From contig NW_008805064.1 in the NCBI RefSeq assembly GCF_000004825.1, positions 2,294,001-2,358,000 on the forward strand: a DNA stretch of 64,000 nucleotides, given 5' to 3'. Positions within the stretch are counted from its first letter, which is position 1. Every line of letters starts with the position of its first letter. The translations under genes and the position numbers were made by a program. The stretch is from Heterostelium album PN500. Its lineage: Eukaryota > Evosea > Eumycetozoa > Acytosteliales > Acytosteliaceae. Shown here piece by piece: positions 26,001-38,050 of this stretch. Under the pieces are notes generated by a model that made no database searches, was not told the origin of the DNA, and was given only the letters and a program-made list of their open reading frames with translations.

Positions 26001-27462
26001 CCTCTGAAACCAAAGCCATCTCCTCCAACAGGTAGTCCCAGTGGACTTTGGGACGAGGTGGTTCCGGCAACTTGTGCAACTGTTTATTTTTCCAAATTCC
26101 ATTTGCCTGCAGTTCGTGTATACGTCTAAGAATTCTGGCGTCATCCTGTGCCTTTGCCAATACATCTTGTGACATTGCCGGTATATTTGCATAAACAGAT
26201 GGTGGTGCTTGACCTATATTTCTCTTGTTATTATCTTGTTGTTGTATATTCTGTTGTGATTGTTGTTGTTGTTGTTGTTCGGTCACTGGCATCGATGTAT
26301 CTGTTGTTGTTCCACTGTTGTTGGGTGTGGTGGTGGTTGTCGGTAGATTGGTGTTTGTTGAATCTGATGCTGTTGTGGCGGTGATGGCAGTCGATTGATT
26401 ATTTGATTCGTTCGATGTTGAAACAACAGCTTGATTATTACTTGAAGATGTTGTTGATACAGGAGTAGTTGTTGTTGAAATTCGCTTTATTTTCTTGTTG
26501 GGTGGTTGTGGAGTTGAACTTGTCTCAGAGATTGATGTTGTCGACACAGGTGTACCACCAGACGACTCCATCAAATCGGCGTCTGAACTAGAAAGCGGTG
26601 TCGATTCAGCTGTAATAGGTGATAATGGTAATGATGGTAATAAAGATTGATTTGTAGTTGTAGTTGTCGTCGTCGTCGTTGTTTCCGTTGTATTAGAAGT
26701 TGTATCCATTGTATCACTATTATCATTTTCATTTTCATTTTCCATTTCTTTTGAAATATCTGTTGTTATTGTTTCATCTGTTGTTTCTTCTTCTTTTGTT
26801 GTTGTTGTTGTCGCTACTGACTTTTTAGGAGTTGTCGTCGTTGTTGGTGGTAGTGGAATGGTTGGATTAAGATTGGTTTTCGTTTGTTTTGATGTTAGAT
26901 AGATAGGAAGTTGGTTATCGCTACAAAATGTCTGGAGTTCAATGCTATCGATATCAAAGTTGTCGAGATCCATCAAATTCGAGTGTTGCTCACGCTCTAG
27001 ATACATCAGTTGATAGAGTAATGCCTGTCGATTGGTTATCAGTGAATCTAGATCCTCTCCAATCTTTAGTAACTCTGTTAATCTGACCGGTGATGTTTTA
27101 TTGTTATTGTGGTGGGTGGACAACGATGATGATGATGATGTGTTGTTGTTGTTGGTGGTGGTGAAGGCTGGAGATGGTGTTGGTGAAGGAGATGCCACAA
27201 CAGAACTACCATTGTTGCTATTGTTATTATTGCTATTGATCGATGGTGATGTCTTTGAACTGAACTTCCTCTTCTTTGTTGAAAGACTGGTGGTTTGTTT
27301 CTTCAGGGCAGAGAGTGGTGAGGTGAGTGAAGGTGAGATCGGTGGCAACACGGCAGTCGTCTCCACCACAACCGGTGTATTTGCAGAATCGCTGGACGAA
27401 TCCTGCTGCTGCTGTTGTTGCTGCTGCTCCTTCTTTGTTGTTGACTTTTTAGTTGATACCAT
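20041..27462 (-). CDS. SWR1/EP400/SRCAP-class chromatin remodelling ATPase
   Basis: Three exons: 27462-22880, 22796-22466, 22374-20041; 2415 aa. Phases 2 and 0 agree, and the first join gives NPIQKFALRYLE. I start at the ATG at 27462; the frame is open a little further upstream without an ATG. The N-terminal third is Ser/Thr/Gln-rich, followed by an HSA domain (about 460-530) that would bind actin-related proteins. The ATPase has DEMGLGKT (about 754), DEAHSIKN (about 856) and QAQDRCHRIGQ (about 1370). The ~350-residue insert between the two lobes marks the INO80/SWR1 split-ATPase class. The C-terminal exon has a SANT/Myb-like segment (WYPQEDAIILDAVRTYGQNW, about 1950), many poly-Gln tracts and a poly-Ala run. 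HSA plus split ATPase plus C-terminal SANT is the EP400/PIE1 architecture. Its likely role is H2A.Z exchange. Confidence 0.92.
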
Positions 27463-28478
27463 TGATTGTCTATCTATAGTTGTATACACAAGCAAACTGG
27501 GCACTTGTACAATTCGGTATTTGAAGGAGTGTGCAGATCAAAGTTTATATTATATATTAAAGAATTAAGCTTTGTTTTCTTTCTGTTTGATTTCTTTTGA
27601 ATTTGAATATGAATATATGAATGATAGTGTGATAGTGTATGTAGTATATAGTAATAAAGTGAAATTGGATATTGATTTGTTATATCAATAATACCAAAGT
27701 CATTATGTATTGAATATATATATATATGCTTTTATCTTTAAAAGTTATAAAAAAAAGTTAGTTTTATTTAAAAAAAAAGTTAAAGAATCGTTTTGTTTGT
27801 TAAACTTACATGTATTTTCAATTGATTTTAAGTTTTTATTGAAAAAAAAAAAAGAAAAGAAAAAGATAATATTTTATATTATAAATATAAACCAATAGAA
27901 TAGTATTATTGTTACAAATGATATAATAATAACTATCTATGCTCTTTATAAGCTATGTTTGATTCGATGTTCAGCTTTATAGAACTTACTATGCTTTGTT
28001 AAACTAAAATTTTTAAAAAAATTTGAAATTTTTTTTTCAAAGTTCAAAAAAAAATAACAAAAAAAAATTGCTTCAAACATATAATTTTTTTAACGGACAT
28101 AACAATATTTTGTTGATTAATCTATATTCAACAATATATAATATTCTTTGTCCACATACATATATATAAGTCCACATGTTACTATTTGAGAAGTCCATTC
28201 ATTCATTCATTGAAGTTTATTTTCAAAAATAAAAATAAAAAAAAACTTAAAAGTTATAACTTTTGATAAAACAAAGTTTATAAATTTTAATCATTAACCT
28301 TTTTGAATCAATAAAAGTCCATATTAATATATATGATCTTTTTTTGTTCTTTCCCATATATATGTTTTTTTTAAAAAAAATTTTGTGATCATCATTTTTG
28401 ACACCAATAAATTTTTTAAGCATTTTTTAAAATAAAACAATTTTGTAAATAATATATAGAGATAATTGGTTAATAGAA
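27463..28478. other. Intergenic, divergent promoter region
   Basis: About 1 kb of AT-rich DNA between the divergent SWR1-class gene and EMC6. It contains A-runs and short imperfect inverted repeats; no gene seen. Confidence 0.6.
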
Positions 28479-29194
28479 ATGATCAATCCAGAGCAAACAC
28501 AACCACAGGCACCAACTGCCACTATTCCTGAGCATATAGACGCTGAATTTCTAGCTATGAATCAAAAATCAATGTATTTTTGGTATGTTTAGTTGTTACT
28601 GTTGTGTTATTGTTGTTAGAGTTAAGGTTTTGTAAACCTAACTCAAGCTGTTAAACATCATAGAGATTGTGATATTTATCTACTCTATAGGATAGTGATT
28701 AACAAAGATCTTTAATACTAATTTGCAAATTACACATCCTTGATAGTCAAATTCTTATAGCGACAGTCGGTGGAAGTGTAGCAGGTATTTTAGGTTTTTC
28801 AGGTATCCCAGGTTTCATATTTTATATCTTTGTACATCTAGTTTTCTGTAGTTTATATAATTTGAAAGACAAAAATCTACAACAATACTTTATTTCACCA
28901 AAGACAATGTGGTACGATAGTATAAGTTCTGGTCTGATGGTAAGTCATTTCATTTTAAATCGATTCTAAAACAAAAACTAATAAACTTTCTATCTATCTG
29001 CCAATCAACCGACCGACCGACCAACCAACTATTCATTCACTTATATAGTCTTTTGTATTATTTTGGACGTAAGTAATCAATGAAACAATGTAATACTTTC
29101 AATTATACATTGAAATAATATAAAATTAATTATCATTTTTTTTTCTCGTTCTTCATTTAACAGATTCTTTTATAATATAATACACATTTATTAA
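28479..29194 (+). CDS. emc6: EMC6, ER membrane protein complex subunit 6
   Basis: Four exons: 28479-28582, 28747-28939, 29049-29068, 29164-29194; 115 aa (human about 110). Phases 2, 0 and 2 agree at the three junctions. EMC6 is a core membrane subunit of the EMC insertase. Family features: a short N-terminal region ending NQKSMYFC, the first span ATVGGSVAGILGFSGIPGFI, a second hydrophobic stretch (FIFYIFVHLVFCSLYNL), a polar loop around QQYFISPKT, and the C-terminal span ending FVLFWTFFYNIIHIY, which closely matches the family's FWTFLYGMVHVY end. The third exon is only 20 nt, so the gene does not appear as a long open frame. Confidence 0.92.
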
Positions 29195-29467
29195 ATCAAT
29201 CAATCTTTAACATAAATAAACTAATATATAATGATAAACAGAATAATTTATTTGTGTTATATTATCTTGAATCTATACTATAGTTCAAAGCTTGATTGAA
29301 TTTTATTTGTTTTTGTTTTGTAAAGATAGATAAGATTAAAAAAAAAAAAAAGTACGTGAAAAAAAAATGAGATATTTAAATATATTAAACTAAAAGTCTT
29401 TAGTTTAAGTTTAACAAAAAATATTGTTTAATATTAGATACAAATTTATATTATATTTTTAATGAAT

Positions 29468-30058
29468 TTAGTTTTCTCTGTTTTAGATTAAAGATTGAAA
29501 TGAAAATAAAAAAATAGAAATTTAAAAGAAAAAAGTTAATTAGTTATTTGACTTTGTTTTGTGTAAAAACAACAACTAAAAGACTTACCTAATTTCACAC
29601 CATTCATTGTTGTTACGAATCATCTCTTCTTCTTCTGGGGTAAAATCTTGAGTCAATTTGAAGTAGGCTTTAATTTCGTCTGGGGTCTTGGCACGGATCA
29701 TGTTGGCGACAGTCTTACAGGTGACGTCCAAGAGACCCTTGATGTCCAAATAGTTGGCAGCGAGAACCAATTCAAAAAGTGTGGTGTGATCGATGGTGTT
29801 GCAGAAAGTCTTGTCCCATTGATATTCGTAGATCTCCTTAGAGTCACGCTTCTCGTCTGGCTTTGGGTGGGCAATGTGGTACTCGCACCACTCGATGACA
29901 CGCTTCAAGATCTCACCGGTGACATTTGGCAATGGAATGGCATTGGTGTCGTCACCGATGTCCTCCATCAAATTCTTGATGGCAACAAACATGTTGGCAA
30001 CTTCTCTGTCGACTTCGAAAGCTTGAGCATCTGATGATTCAAATTTAACCTTTGACAT
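29468..30058 (-). CDS. fpaA: Skp1, SCF ubiquitin ligase adaptor
   Basis: Exon 1 is 30058-29589 and encodes nearly the whole protein. A GTAAGT donor interrupts the last codons (...NEWCEI). The best second exon is 29477-29468 after an ...AAAACAG acceptor, giving 159 aa ending R-E-N. Skp1 links Cul1 to F-box proteins. The BTB/POZ fold and the C-terminal helices (VTCKTVANMIRAKTPDEI, DFTPEEEEMIR) are conserved. Pro141 in DFTPEEEE corresponds to the Pro143 of D. discoideum Skp1 that PhyA hydroxylates and that is then glycosylated for O2 sensing (established for that species). The middle loop (HIAHPKPDEKRDSKEIYEYQ) diverges. The position of the tiny last exon is uncertain. Confidence 0.93.
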
Positions 30059-30856
30059 TTTGTTATATATATATATGTTTATGTATATGTAGTAGAAATA
30101 AAGTGAAATAGATAGAACAAGATATATAAATTTATCTGTATAAAAATAAAATTAATTTATTTGGGTGGAAAAACAAAATAAAAAAGTTTTTTAATTTTTT
30201 TCTTCAACAGCTCACCAACACAGATTTTTTTTTTTTGATTTTTTTTATTAATTCAAATTTTTTTCTTGTTTCTCATGATGGACCTCAAAAAAAACTTGAA
30301 TACTTGAAAAATATTTCCACTAAAGTTAAAAAATTAATTTTTTCATTTGACCTGATCAGTTTGTGCATTTTCTTTCGATTTAAAGATTTCATTAAATATC
30401 GCAGGTGATTTTGGTTTTGGATCACTGTTTTGTTTGTAATTATCAAACCTTATGTTTTACAAAAACTTATCATAACACTTGATATACATCATCTGTTGGT
30501 CTACCAACTTTTTTTATAATCAAATGTGTAAAATTTTATATAATATCATTTTAAAATCTTAAAAGATCTTTATCATTTAACATCAAGAATGTTTTATAAT
30601 TCAAATATAAATGTGTCTTTAAATAATAAGTATACAAGAGTTATTCGTTTATATAAATAAATAGGTTATTATTATTATTAGATTATATACAAGTATGTTA
30701 GTTTGCGAGGGTAAGATGTTAGATATTAGATGTTATTATTGAAGCAAGTTGATTGGGATGGCCTATTGCCTTAATTGTTATTGTTATTGTTTTTGTTTTT
30801 TTTTATATATAACTTTTCTAAAAAGTTGTTAATTGTTAGTTGGTATGGTATCATAT
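30059..30856. other. Intergenic spacer
   Basis: About 800 bp, AT-rich, with T-runs. It holds the Skp1 promoter and the 3' end of the P450 gene; no gene seen. Confidence 0.6.
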
Positions 30857-32587
30857 TTATGCATGTTGTGTAATTGTTGAATTTGGAGAGTCGGCGTTTG
30901 AGACATAGAATTTGTATTCTGTACAACTGAGAGCTATACCGAAATGACCATCCTCTGGAAGTCTGTCTGTTTTTGGATCGACGTTGGCCGGTTTGAAATT
31001 GTATTGGTGCAACAAATTGGCAGCGGCCAAGTACATTTCATCTTTGGCCAAGTTGGAGCCAATGCAAGAACGTGATCCAATACCGAATGCCAGGTTCTTG
31101 TAGTCGTTACCGGTGCTTACATTATTCTCGTTCATCCAACGCTCAGGGCGGAACTCCTCTGGATCCTCCCAGAACTTTGGGCTCATCGCCAATCCGTAGA
31201 CATTCATAAGCAGTTGTGTTCCCTTGGGAATTGTGTAAGGACCGACAGTCAAGTCACGGCTAGCATATCTTGGCAGTGACAACGCACCAACCGGACGAAT
31301 TCTCAGTACTTCTTTGATGCAAGCCACCAGGAATGGAGTCGATTGTCTGTGTGTCAATTTAATTCTCTCGGATGGCGCACAAACCTTTGATAGTTCTTCC
31401 TTGATCTTTAGCATATAGTGTGGATAGTTCATTAGGAAAAGGAACAGCCATTCGAGAGTGGACGACGATGTCTCTGTTCCCGAGAGTAAGAGGTCAGTGG
31501 AGATACGTGAGATACCCTCATCCGTAAAGAAGTCTGGGTCTTCACTCTTTGCAATCTCAATCAATATCATATCCATTAGATCATCACAACGATTAGGATT
31601 CTTTGCGAGTGCTTGACGATGTCTAGTGATCGCAGCTTTACTGTAGACCCATACTTTTTCCAGCGATTTCTTCAACTTTTCACGTGACGAATTGAAAAAT
31701 ACCGAGAGGAACGGCAACAAATCTGGAATATTTCCAACAGCCAATTCATGTTCGACCCAAGTGACTGCCTCAATTACATCGTTCTCCTCTTTCTCATTGT
31801 ATCCAACGATTTCATCAAACAATAGTTTCATAATAATATTTAAAGTGAAAATTTTAAAAAACTTTCTAGGTGATACCTTTAATTATATTTAGAGCAAGTA
31901 TTAGTAAATGTCTTTTACCTATATTCTAATTCTTAAGTTTTTTTAACTTACCGGTTCACCTGTTTCTACAAATGGTTGGAATGCATCTGTCAATCTAAAG
32001 GTTTCTGTTTGAATTTTTTCTATAATTGAAAGGTGAGATTTCATTTTAATGAAACAGCTTGCTAATATAAATCTTAATCTCTTCCAATAATCTCCATTTG
32101 AAAATAATAAGTCAATATTATCTAAATTGATTAAAAAAATGTTAATAGAGTAATTTTTATATTTAAATTTTTTAATTTAAACTTACTTCCAATAATTTGA
32201 GTTGTATTGCTCAAGAATCTATCAGTAGTGTAATCGGATTGATTTACAAATACTTCTTTAATATATTCTGGATCCGTAATTACTACACTTTGTACTTTTC
32301 CAAGGAATAGTGTCATTGCACCTCCGTATATATGACTTAAATTCAATAGAGAAATATGTGGTTTTGTTCCAACTTGAAAAAGATTACCAACTACGGGTAA
32401 AGGTATAGGTCCAGGTGGCATATCTGATCTTCTTTTATACTATTAATATATTAAAAGATTTAGTTGTTAGAGTGATATTCCAATTGTTTTCTAAAGATTG
32501 ATAATCCGTTGTTAATTTACAAAAACTATACTCTACTTTTAAGATCATAAATATTCCTATTATTAATACTAATATTGGTACTATCAT
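30857..32587 (-). CDS. Cytochrome P450 monooxygenase
   Basis: Four exons: 32587-32537, 32439-32187, 32121-31952, 31876-30857; 497 aa with all phases agreeing. Exon 1 encodes the membrane anchor MIVPILVLIIGIFMILK; its donor is an unusual GTAGAG, chosen because it joins in frame to a basic segment and the proline hinge (MPPGPIPLPVVGNL). Other P450 features: NGDYWKRLR (helix C), SGTETSSST (I-helix oxygen-binding motif), KEVLR (ExxR), RPERW, and the haem loop FGIGSRSCIG with its Cys ligand. Length and layout are those of an ER microsomal P450, similar to the large dictyostelid P450 families. The substrate cannot be told. Skp1 lies downstream on the same strand. Confidence 0.93.
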
Positions 32588-32904
32588 TTGTTTTTGTTTT
32601 TTTTTTGGATGTAATATAAGTGTATTATACAAAACTAGGATTTTTTAATATTATTTATAAATAAAATATTTTGTTTGAAGTTTTAAGATTTTTTTATTGA
32701 ACTTTAATATTTAAGAGTTGTAACCAAAGAACTAACAAATTTATACAAAAAGGAAATGAGAAAGTAATCTTTTATAAAGCTTATTTTGTCTTTTGGAAAG
32801 TGAATGGTTTTTATAAATCCTAAAGAGCTATTTATATTTTAGCTCTAAAATTAAAATAAAATTTATTTTGTGTTAGTTTTGGTTGGGTATACAACTAAAA
32901 TTAT

Positions 32905-33322
32905 ATGTCTATTTTAAATGGAGTTATTGGACACCTCTTTCAAGAATCCCCATTCTGTCATCCACTACCCTTTAATTACATTTTAGAAATTGAGAGTGTT
33001 GTCTAATATCTAGAGATTGTCAACAGATAGATATTTTTGTGGATGGATGCAAAAATCGATGCTCCATTTTAAGAGTGGGAATTGCAAATTTAATTCAAAA
33101 TAGTGTTGATAAGAGAGAAGAAGTAGAAGAAGAACAGTAAGTTATCATTTTTTCAAAAAAATTATAATTTTAAATATATTTTGTTTTAAATAAAAAAGAG
33201 GATGATATATTTAATGTTTGGACTTTAGTTGGAGAGTGTTAAAGTTGTATTTTATCGGGGGTGTTGAACACATCATGTGTTGTTGTGCTATATGGTGTGA
33301 TGTTGGCATTGGAATTCTATAG
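32905..33322 (+). pseudogene. Possible small gene or decayed gene with a frame break
   Basis: An ATG at 32905 opens a 33-codon frame (starting MSILNGVIGHLFQESPF) that stops at 33006. A different frame is open from 32994 to 33136 and reads through IDIFVDGCKNRCSILRVGI, ending at a GTAAGT donor. A phase-matched acceptor (...GGACTTTAG at 33228) then gives 31 more residues (WRVLKLYFIGGVEHIM...) to a stop at 33322. Base composition is richer than the flanks, and the splice phases fit, but the first two blocks differ by one frame. It may be a pseudogene, an assembly indel, or chance. No family recognised. Confidence 0.3.
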
Positions 33323-35025
33323 TATTTTCAAACAACATAAGGTGCCCAGACATTAATAGAGATTTGACTTTGTTTTTCAATAAAAATTAATTTTAATAAT
33401 TTCTCTTTTGGTGTTGAATGTAAATATTTATGATGATACCAATAGATTCATTTTTGTTATTATTATGATAGTTTGTGTTGCTGTCATTACTACTATTATT
33501 TTTATTATTTCGGAATTACTATTTCTATTTCCCCTCTCAATTTTCAATTTGTTTTATTCATATATAGGGAGAAAGGGAGTAAATTATTAAAAATAATATA
33601 TTTTAAAAAAATCAAATATACAACTGTTATGTGTGGTAGGCAAAAATAATCATTGAAATAACTTAAATTTAAACTCTGGATTAATTTTTAACAAACAGAC
33701 CAGTTGGATTGTTTCATTCATCACACCCAATATCCTTGCAACTAAACATTGTTTTAAAATTTTAAATATATTTGGGACATGTTGATTTTTTTTGAACAAA
33801 CAAATAAACATGAAACAAAACCAAACAATTTCCAAAATAGAAATATAAATATATCGTTCATTTATTTAAAACCTTCCTCGAAAACAAAGGTATAGAAGCT
33901 TTAAAATCAAACAAAATTCAATTTGATTTTTATTAATAATGATTGATAAAATAAACAATACAAATAATTAAGTAATATTACTAATTTGTGTTGTGTTTAA
34001 ATTTTAAACACTGTGCTGAGGGGTAACACAATTAGAAAAAATTCTATTGATATGAGGTAGTGATTGTAAAAACATATCCACTTGTCGATTGTCCTATTGA
34101 CATAAAATAATAACCAAAAATTATCAAATCTTGATTTTTATTTTAAAATTATTTTAAGAATAGACACTTATTTTATAACATATAACTTTAAAAGATGTTC
34201 TCATTGTTTCCTATCTTTTAATCCTTTCTAAATCATTTTTTTTTTGGTCTAGCCATCCAGTTGCAGACATTTCCCTTGATAAAGAGGATAACATTTCTCT
34301 GGTTATCTAAAATGTAAAAAATTTACTCACTTGTTATATTCATTACTCATTTACCTTTTTAGATTTTTAATAGTTAATCTCATAGGAAATAACCAAATAT
34401 GAGTATAAAAGTGAAGCAATAGTACACAATAGAGACCGTGAAAAAATGTAGGATTAGGTGTAAAACACCTAAATATTTTTTTAAAATTGCTTTTTTTTTT
34501 TTTTCATACAAAGCAAATTTAAATATGTGTGTTTTAAAAAATAGAACATTTAGTTAGTTAATAATATTATATTTACATACATGCTATTTAGCTGTAACGG
34601 TTTATTCTGGTTCAAAAAGTTGTATAGTTTGAAATTTCTTTAGCAGCTATAGATTTTAACTCTATAAGTGTTATTTCATTTTATAGGTTATTTAGAACAT
34701 ACGAATATTCCATCTTTCTAAGTATTGGCCGTTGACACTGCCCTTCCTCATCGTGTCTTTTCATTGTTTTCAAGTTTGATTTAGATCTATATCTTTAAAA
34801 GAAACATTTTTTGTGATCATGAAAAGTGATGATCGTTAAAAAATAAAATAAAATAAAAAAAAACATTTGTTTTGTGTGGGATTTTATTCTTGAACTTCAC
34901 ACACCACCCATTCCTATGTTCCGAATAGAAATGAAACACATTTATATTTAATCATTATTATCATTGATATACATATTTTTATTATTATTATTATAATAGA
35001 TAGAATAACTATTTTAGAAAAAGAG
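33323..35025. other. Long AT-rich intergenic region
   Basis: About 1.7 kb. Short open frames exist but have no splice or codon support. A short palindrome (GATCAT...GATGATC) lies near 34815-34835. No tRNA or other RNA gene recognised. Confidence 0.5.
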
Positions 35026-35751
35026 ATGAGTGGAGTAAAATTGGTAGAATTCAACAGTGAAGATTCGTTTGTTAATGATTCGGTATCGTTCATTCACTCC
35101 ATTATCAACGATGCTATCAAGTCGAGAGGCGCTGCCGTCATTGGTTTGAGTGGTGGTACTTCACCAAAGCCAATCTACAATGCATTGGTCGCATCCAACG
35201 ACATCGATTGGAACAAAGTCTACTTCTTCTGTGTCGACGAGCGATACATTACAAAGACATCGGCAGACTCTTTGAACCACTTGGTTGCCAACTCTATTTT
35301 CCGTGAGGGTTTGCCAACTCACAAGCTATTGAACGACGGTATTCACTTTACTTGTCCAAACACATCGCTACCACTCGACCTGTGTATTGCCAAGTACCAT
35401 GCTGACTTGGAGCATTTGCTAAAAAAGTCTGGTGGTGCTGCCGATCTCGTAACTCTTGGAATGGGTGAAGACGGTCATATCGCATCGATCTTCCCAGTCA
35501 CCGACGAGAATGAACCACCCGCACCAATCAGTCTTGTCTACCACACAACCACAACCAGATTCGTCGTATTCGACAGAATCACCACCAACTTGAGATTCCT
35601 CGAAAAGTCAAGAGCCAAACTCTTCTTTATGAAGGGTGAGAGTAAGAAGGTTGTCTGGGATGAAATGTTGGCTGCACCAGAGAATATTCGTCGTTGGCCA
35701 GCACAAGGTATCATCAAATCAGGTCATACATATGTACATTACTTGAAATAA
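35026..35751 (+). CDS. pgl: 6-phosphogluconolactonase
   Basis: Single exon, 241 aa. Catalyses hydrolysis of 6-phosphogluconolactone to 6-phosphogluconate in the oxidative pentose phosphate pathway, in the cytosol. Family features run the whole length: GLSGGTSPKPIYNAL (phosphate-binding loop), FFCVDERYI, and LGMGEDGHIASIFP, the glucosamine-6-phosphate isomerase/6PGL signature. The C-terminal SRAKLFFMKGESKK and WPAQGII are also conserved. The length fits eukaryotic enzymes (about 240-260 aa). There is no targeting peptide, and the ATG is preceded by the usual A-rich leader. Confidence 0.96.
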   Translation: MSGVKLVEFNSEDSFVNDSVSFIHSIINDAIKSRGAAVIGLSGGTSPKPIYNALVASNDIDWNKVYFFCVDERYITKTSADSLNHLVANSIFREGLPTHKLLNDGIHFTCPNTSLPLDLCIAKYHADLEHLLKKSGGAADLVTLGMGEDGHIASIFPVTDENEPPAPISLVYHTTTTRFVVFDRITTNLRFLEKSRAKLFFMKGESKKVVWDEMLAAPENIRRWPAQGIIKSGHTYVHYLK

Positions 35752-35934
35752 AACAAACGCAAACAAACAAACAAACATTTATTAAAAAAAAAAAAACCTA
35801 AATGAACCTATAAACAAATGGAATAATAAAAAAAACTGTAGTTTATTATTATTGTTTTTGGAATGGAGTTTATTGTTTGTATACAAATTTAAATAAATAA
35901 AATAGCTTAAAGTTTGTAAATAGTATTACAAAAA

Positions 35935-38050
35935 TTAGAGATGTTGTAATTCTTGAACTATTTGACTTGCTTTTAGTCTCTGTTGGTATTCTATGTGTAT
36001 ACACTGGGTGTACAACTTGTAGAAACCCTGTAAGTTTGGTGGACATTGTATTTCACTCCAGCTGGGAGGATTGTATTGATCCACTGCAAATCGTTTCTCG
36101 TCGTATTCAAATGTAATCAAAAAGTGAATTAAATAACCGAATTGCAAAACATCATTGGCATATTGCAGAGTGTAATCGATATGTGAAGGATTGGCATATG
36201 TATTGGGAACGATCGATGGTTTCTTTGTTCGCTGCATAATACTATTATCGAAATCACCAATCTTACTGTAGCTTATTAAATTACTACCATCCAATGTTAA
36301 AAATATATTATGTGGCTATAATAATATTTAAATAAACCAAAAATATTGTTAGGTTCTAGAAATATTATAAAAATAATATGAATTGTTAATGAATACTTAT
36401 TATACATACTCTTAAATCTCTATGAGCAATCTTTAGATTATGTAAAAATTCTATTCCTTTTGCAATGTGTAAGAGACAATTCTTTAACTCTGAATGCTCG
36501 AATTTCAATGGTAGGTTCGGAAGAATCTGTGAGTTTTGTCCAGTGTCACATGATTTCAATAATAGCAGTGAGTTTTGATTGAATTTCGCGAGGAATCGTT
36601 TCTCTCCGACGATCTTACGAATGTTGATATAGGAGAAGAGGTTGGTGTGCATCTTCTCCAGGAAGAGATAAAGCTTGCCGGCCGACTCTGACACTTTGTC
36701 AAACTCGATGATTTCGCTCGGTTTGTTCTTACGAATTCGCTTGTAGATCTTGGCTTCGTTGCGAATGTTTTTGAAATTTGGATCGTTTTTACTGATTACC
36801 TTGACAACGCAGATCTTTGTGACACCATAGTCGATAGAGTTGCAGTCGTGAATGGTTGCGCCACTTGCACTGAAGATTCCATCGATTGGACTGAGCACCT
36901 GGAAGGAATGACCCATTCCAATACTGGTGGGACTGGTAATCGATTCTTGGTTGTACGAAGAATCATGATAGGGAAGCAAGAATTGAATGGAGATCATCAG
37001 TAAACAAGGAACGATCTCACCCAAGAGGAAATAGATAATGGTAGTGGCCACAGTCTTTGTTCCACCCGACCAAAAGTCAATATCACTATTGGAATAAGAT
37101 GGATTCGTTGCCAAAATAATAACTCTACTTAAAATACAAATAATTAAAAGTATTTGTAATTTCTCGATCTGATTGATCAATCAATAAATGTTTGTTAATT
37201 AATTGATTTGTTTCTTTTTTTTTTCGGATCTACTTATTGCACTTACACTATGTCCTTTTCCACGTAATAGTTTTTGAATTGTTTTACGTTTGTATGCTAT
37301 ATAACCATGTGATAGAATCAATAGAACAAGATATGCAATGAAATAATATTCCAGTGCCTGATCGAAGCCATCGTCTACATCGGAGCTCTCAGAGTTGGTT
37401 TTACGTTTATCTTCCTTCTTGAATGAAGAAATTGAATAAACCATGAAAGAAGAAACATACATGATGATATTGGAGAGGATGACAAACATTGTATATTTCT
37501 TTACACCGTTGTCATATGCCTTGTCCACCATGATCAAAGGTATTTCCTCATCTTCTCTACTGTTCATCTCAACAAAATTAGAATCTTTTGGAATAAATTG
37601 TAAACTGAAAAAAAAAATCATACTTTAAATGTTAATAATGGTTTGATAATAATAATAATAATAAAAAACAGATCTTTAAAGATTCTATACAAACATTTGA
37701 ATACCAAGAAACGCTGTCAATGTAATAAATAGATATGATGGAAAATTCGCTGCGAATGAACCTGCCTGGAATGATCCAATGATACCCAGCAGCAAGAAAA
37801 TCGCTCTAGTCGTACAATTTGAAAATAATAAACAATAAAATAGAGTTTTTACATTATTAAAGAGTGATTTATGATATTTGAATTCGTATATCAAAAGTAT
37901 AAGGCCTGATATTTCAATTGAAATATATAGTAATAAAAATATTGTTGGTGCTATAATATTGTTTTCATTATTACGAAATTTCGTTAGTTAAAGTTATAAT
38001 AATCAACTAGTTTTATTGTAGTTTCCTATACCTATAAGTGAATCATCCAT
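35935..38050 (-). CDS. Seven-transmembrane protein fused to a kinase-like domain (7TMK1-like)
   Basis: Five exons: 38050-38032, 37950-37695, 37604-37247, 37168-36410, 36315-35935; 590 aa. The phases agree if exon 2 ends at a GTTTGT donor. The N-terminal ~280 residues hold about seven hydrophobic spans, including the last pair around RVIILATNP and IIYFLLGEIVPCLLMISIQF. A TKL-like kinase domain follows. The putative ATP lysine is K334 (VVKV), the catalytic loop is HRDLRPHN (460-467), and the metal motif is DFD (485-487) instead of DFG. The Gly loop (DGIFSASGATIH) is divergent. D. discoideum has a described 7TM kinase, 7TMK1, with this layout. Catalytic activity is uncertain. Confidence 0.85.

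Noticed and set aside
33408-33590. Hydrophobic 60-codon plus-strand frame
   Set aside because: Poly-Ile/Phe from AT-rich spacer; no splice or homology support.
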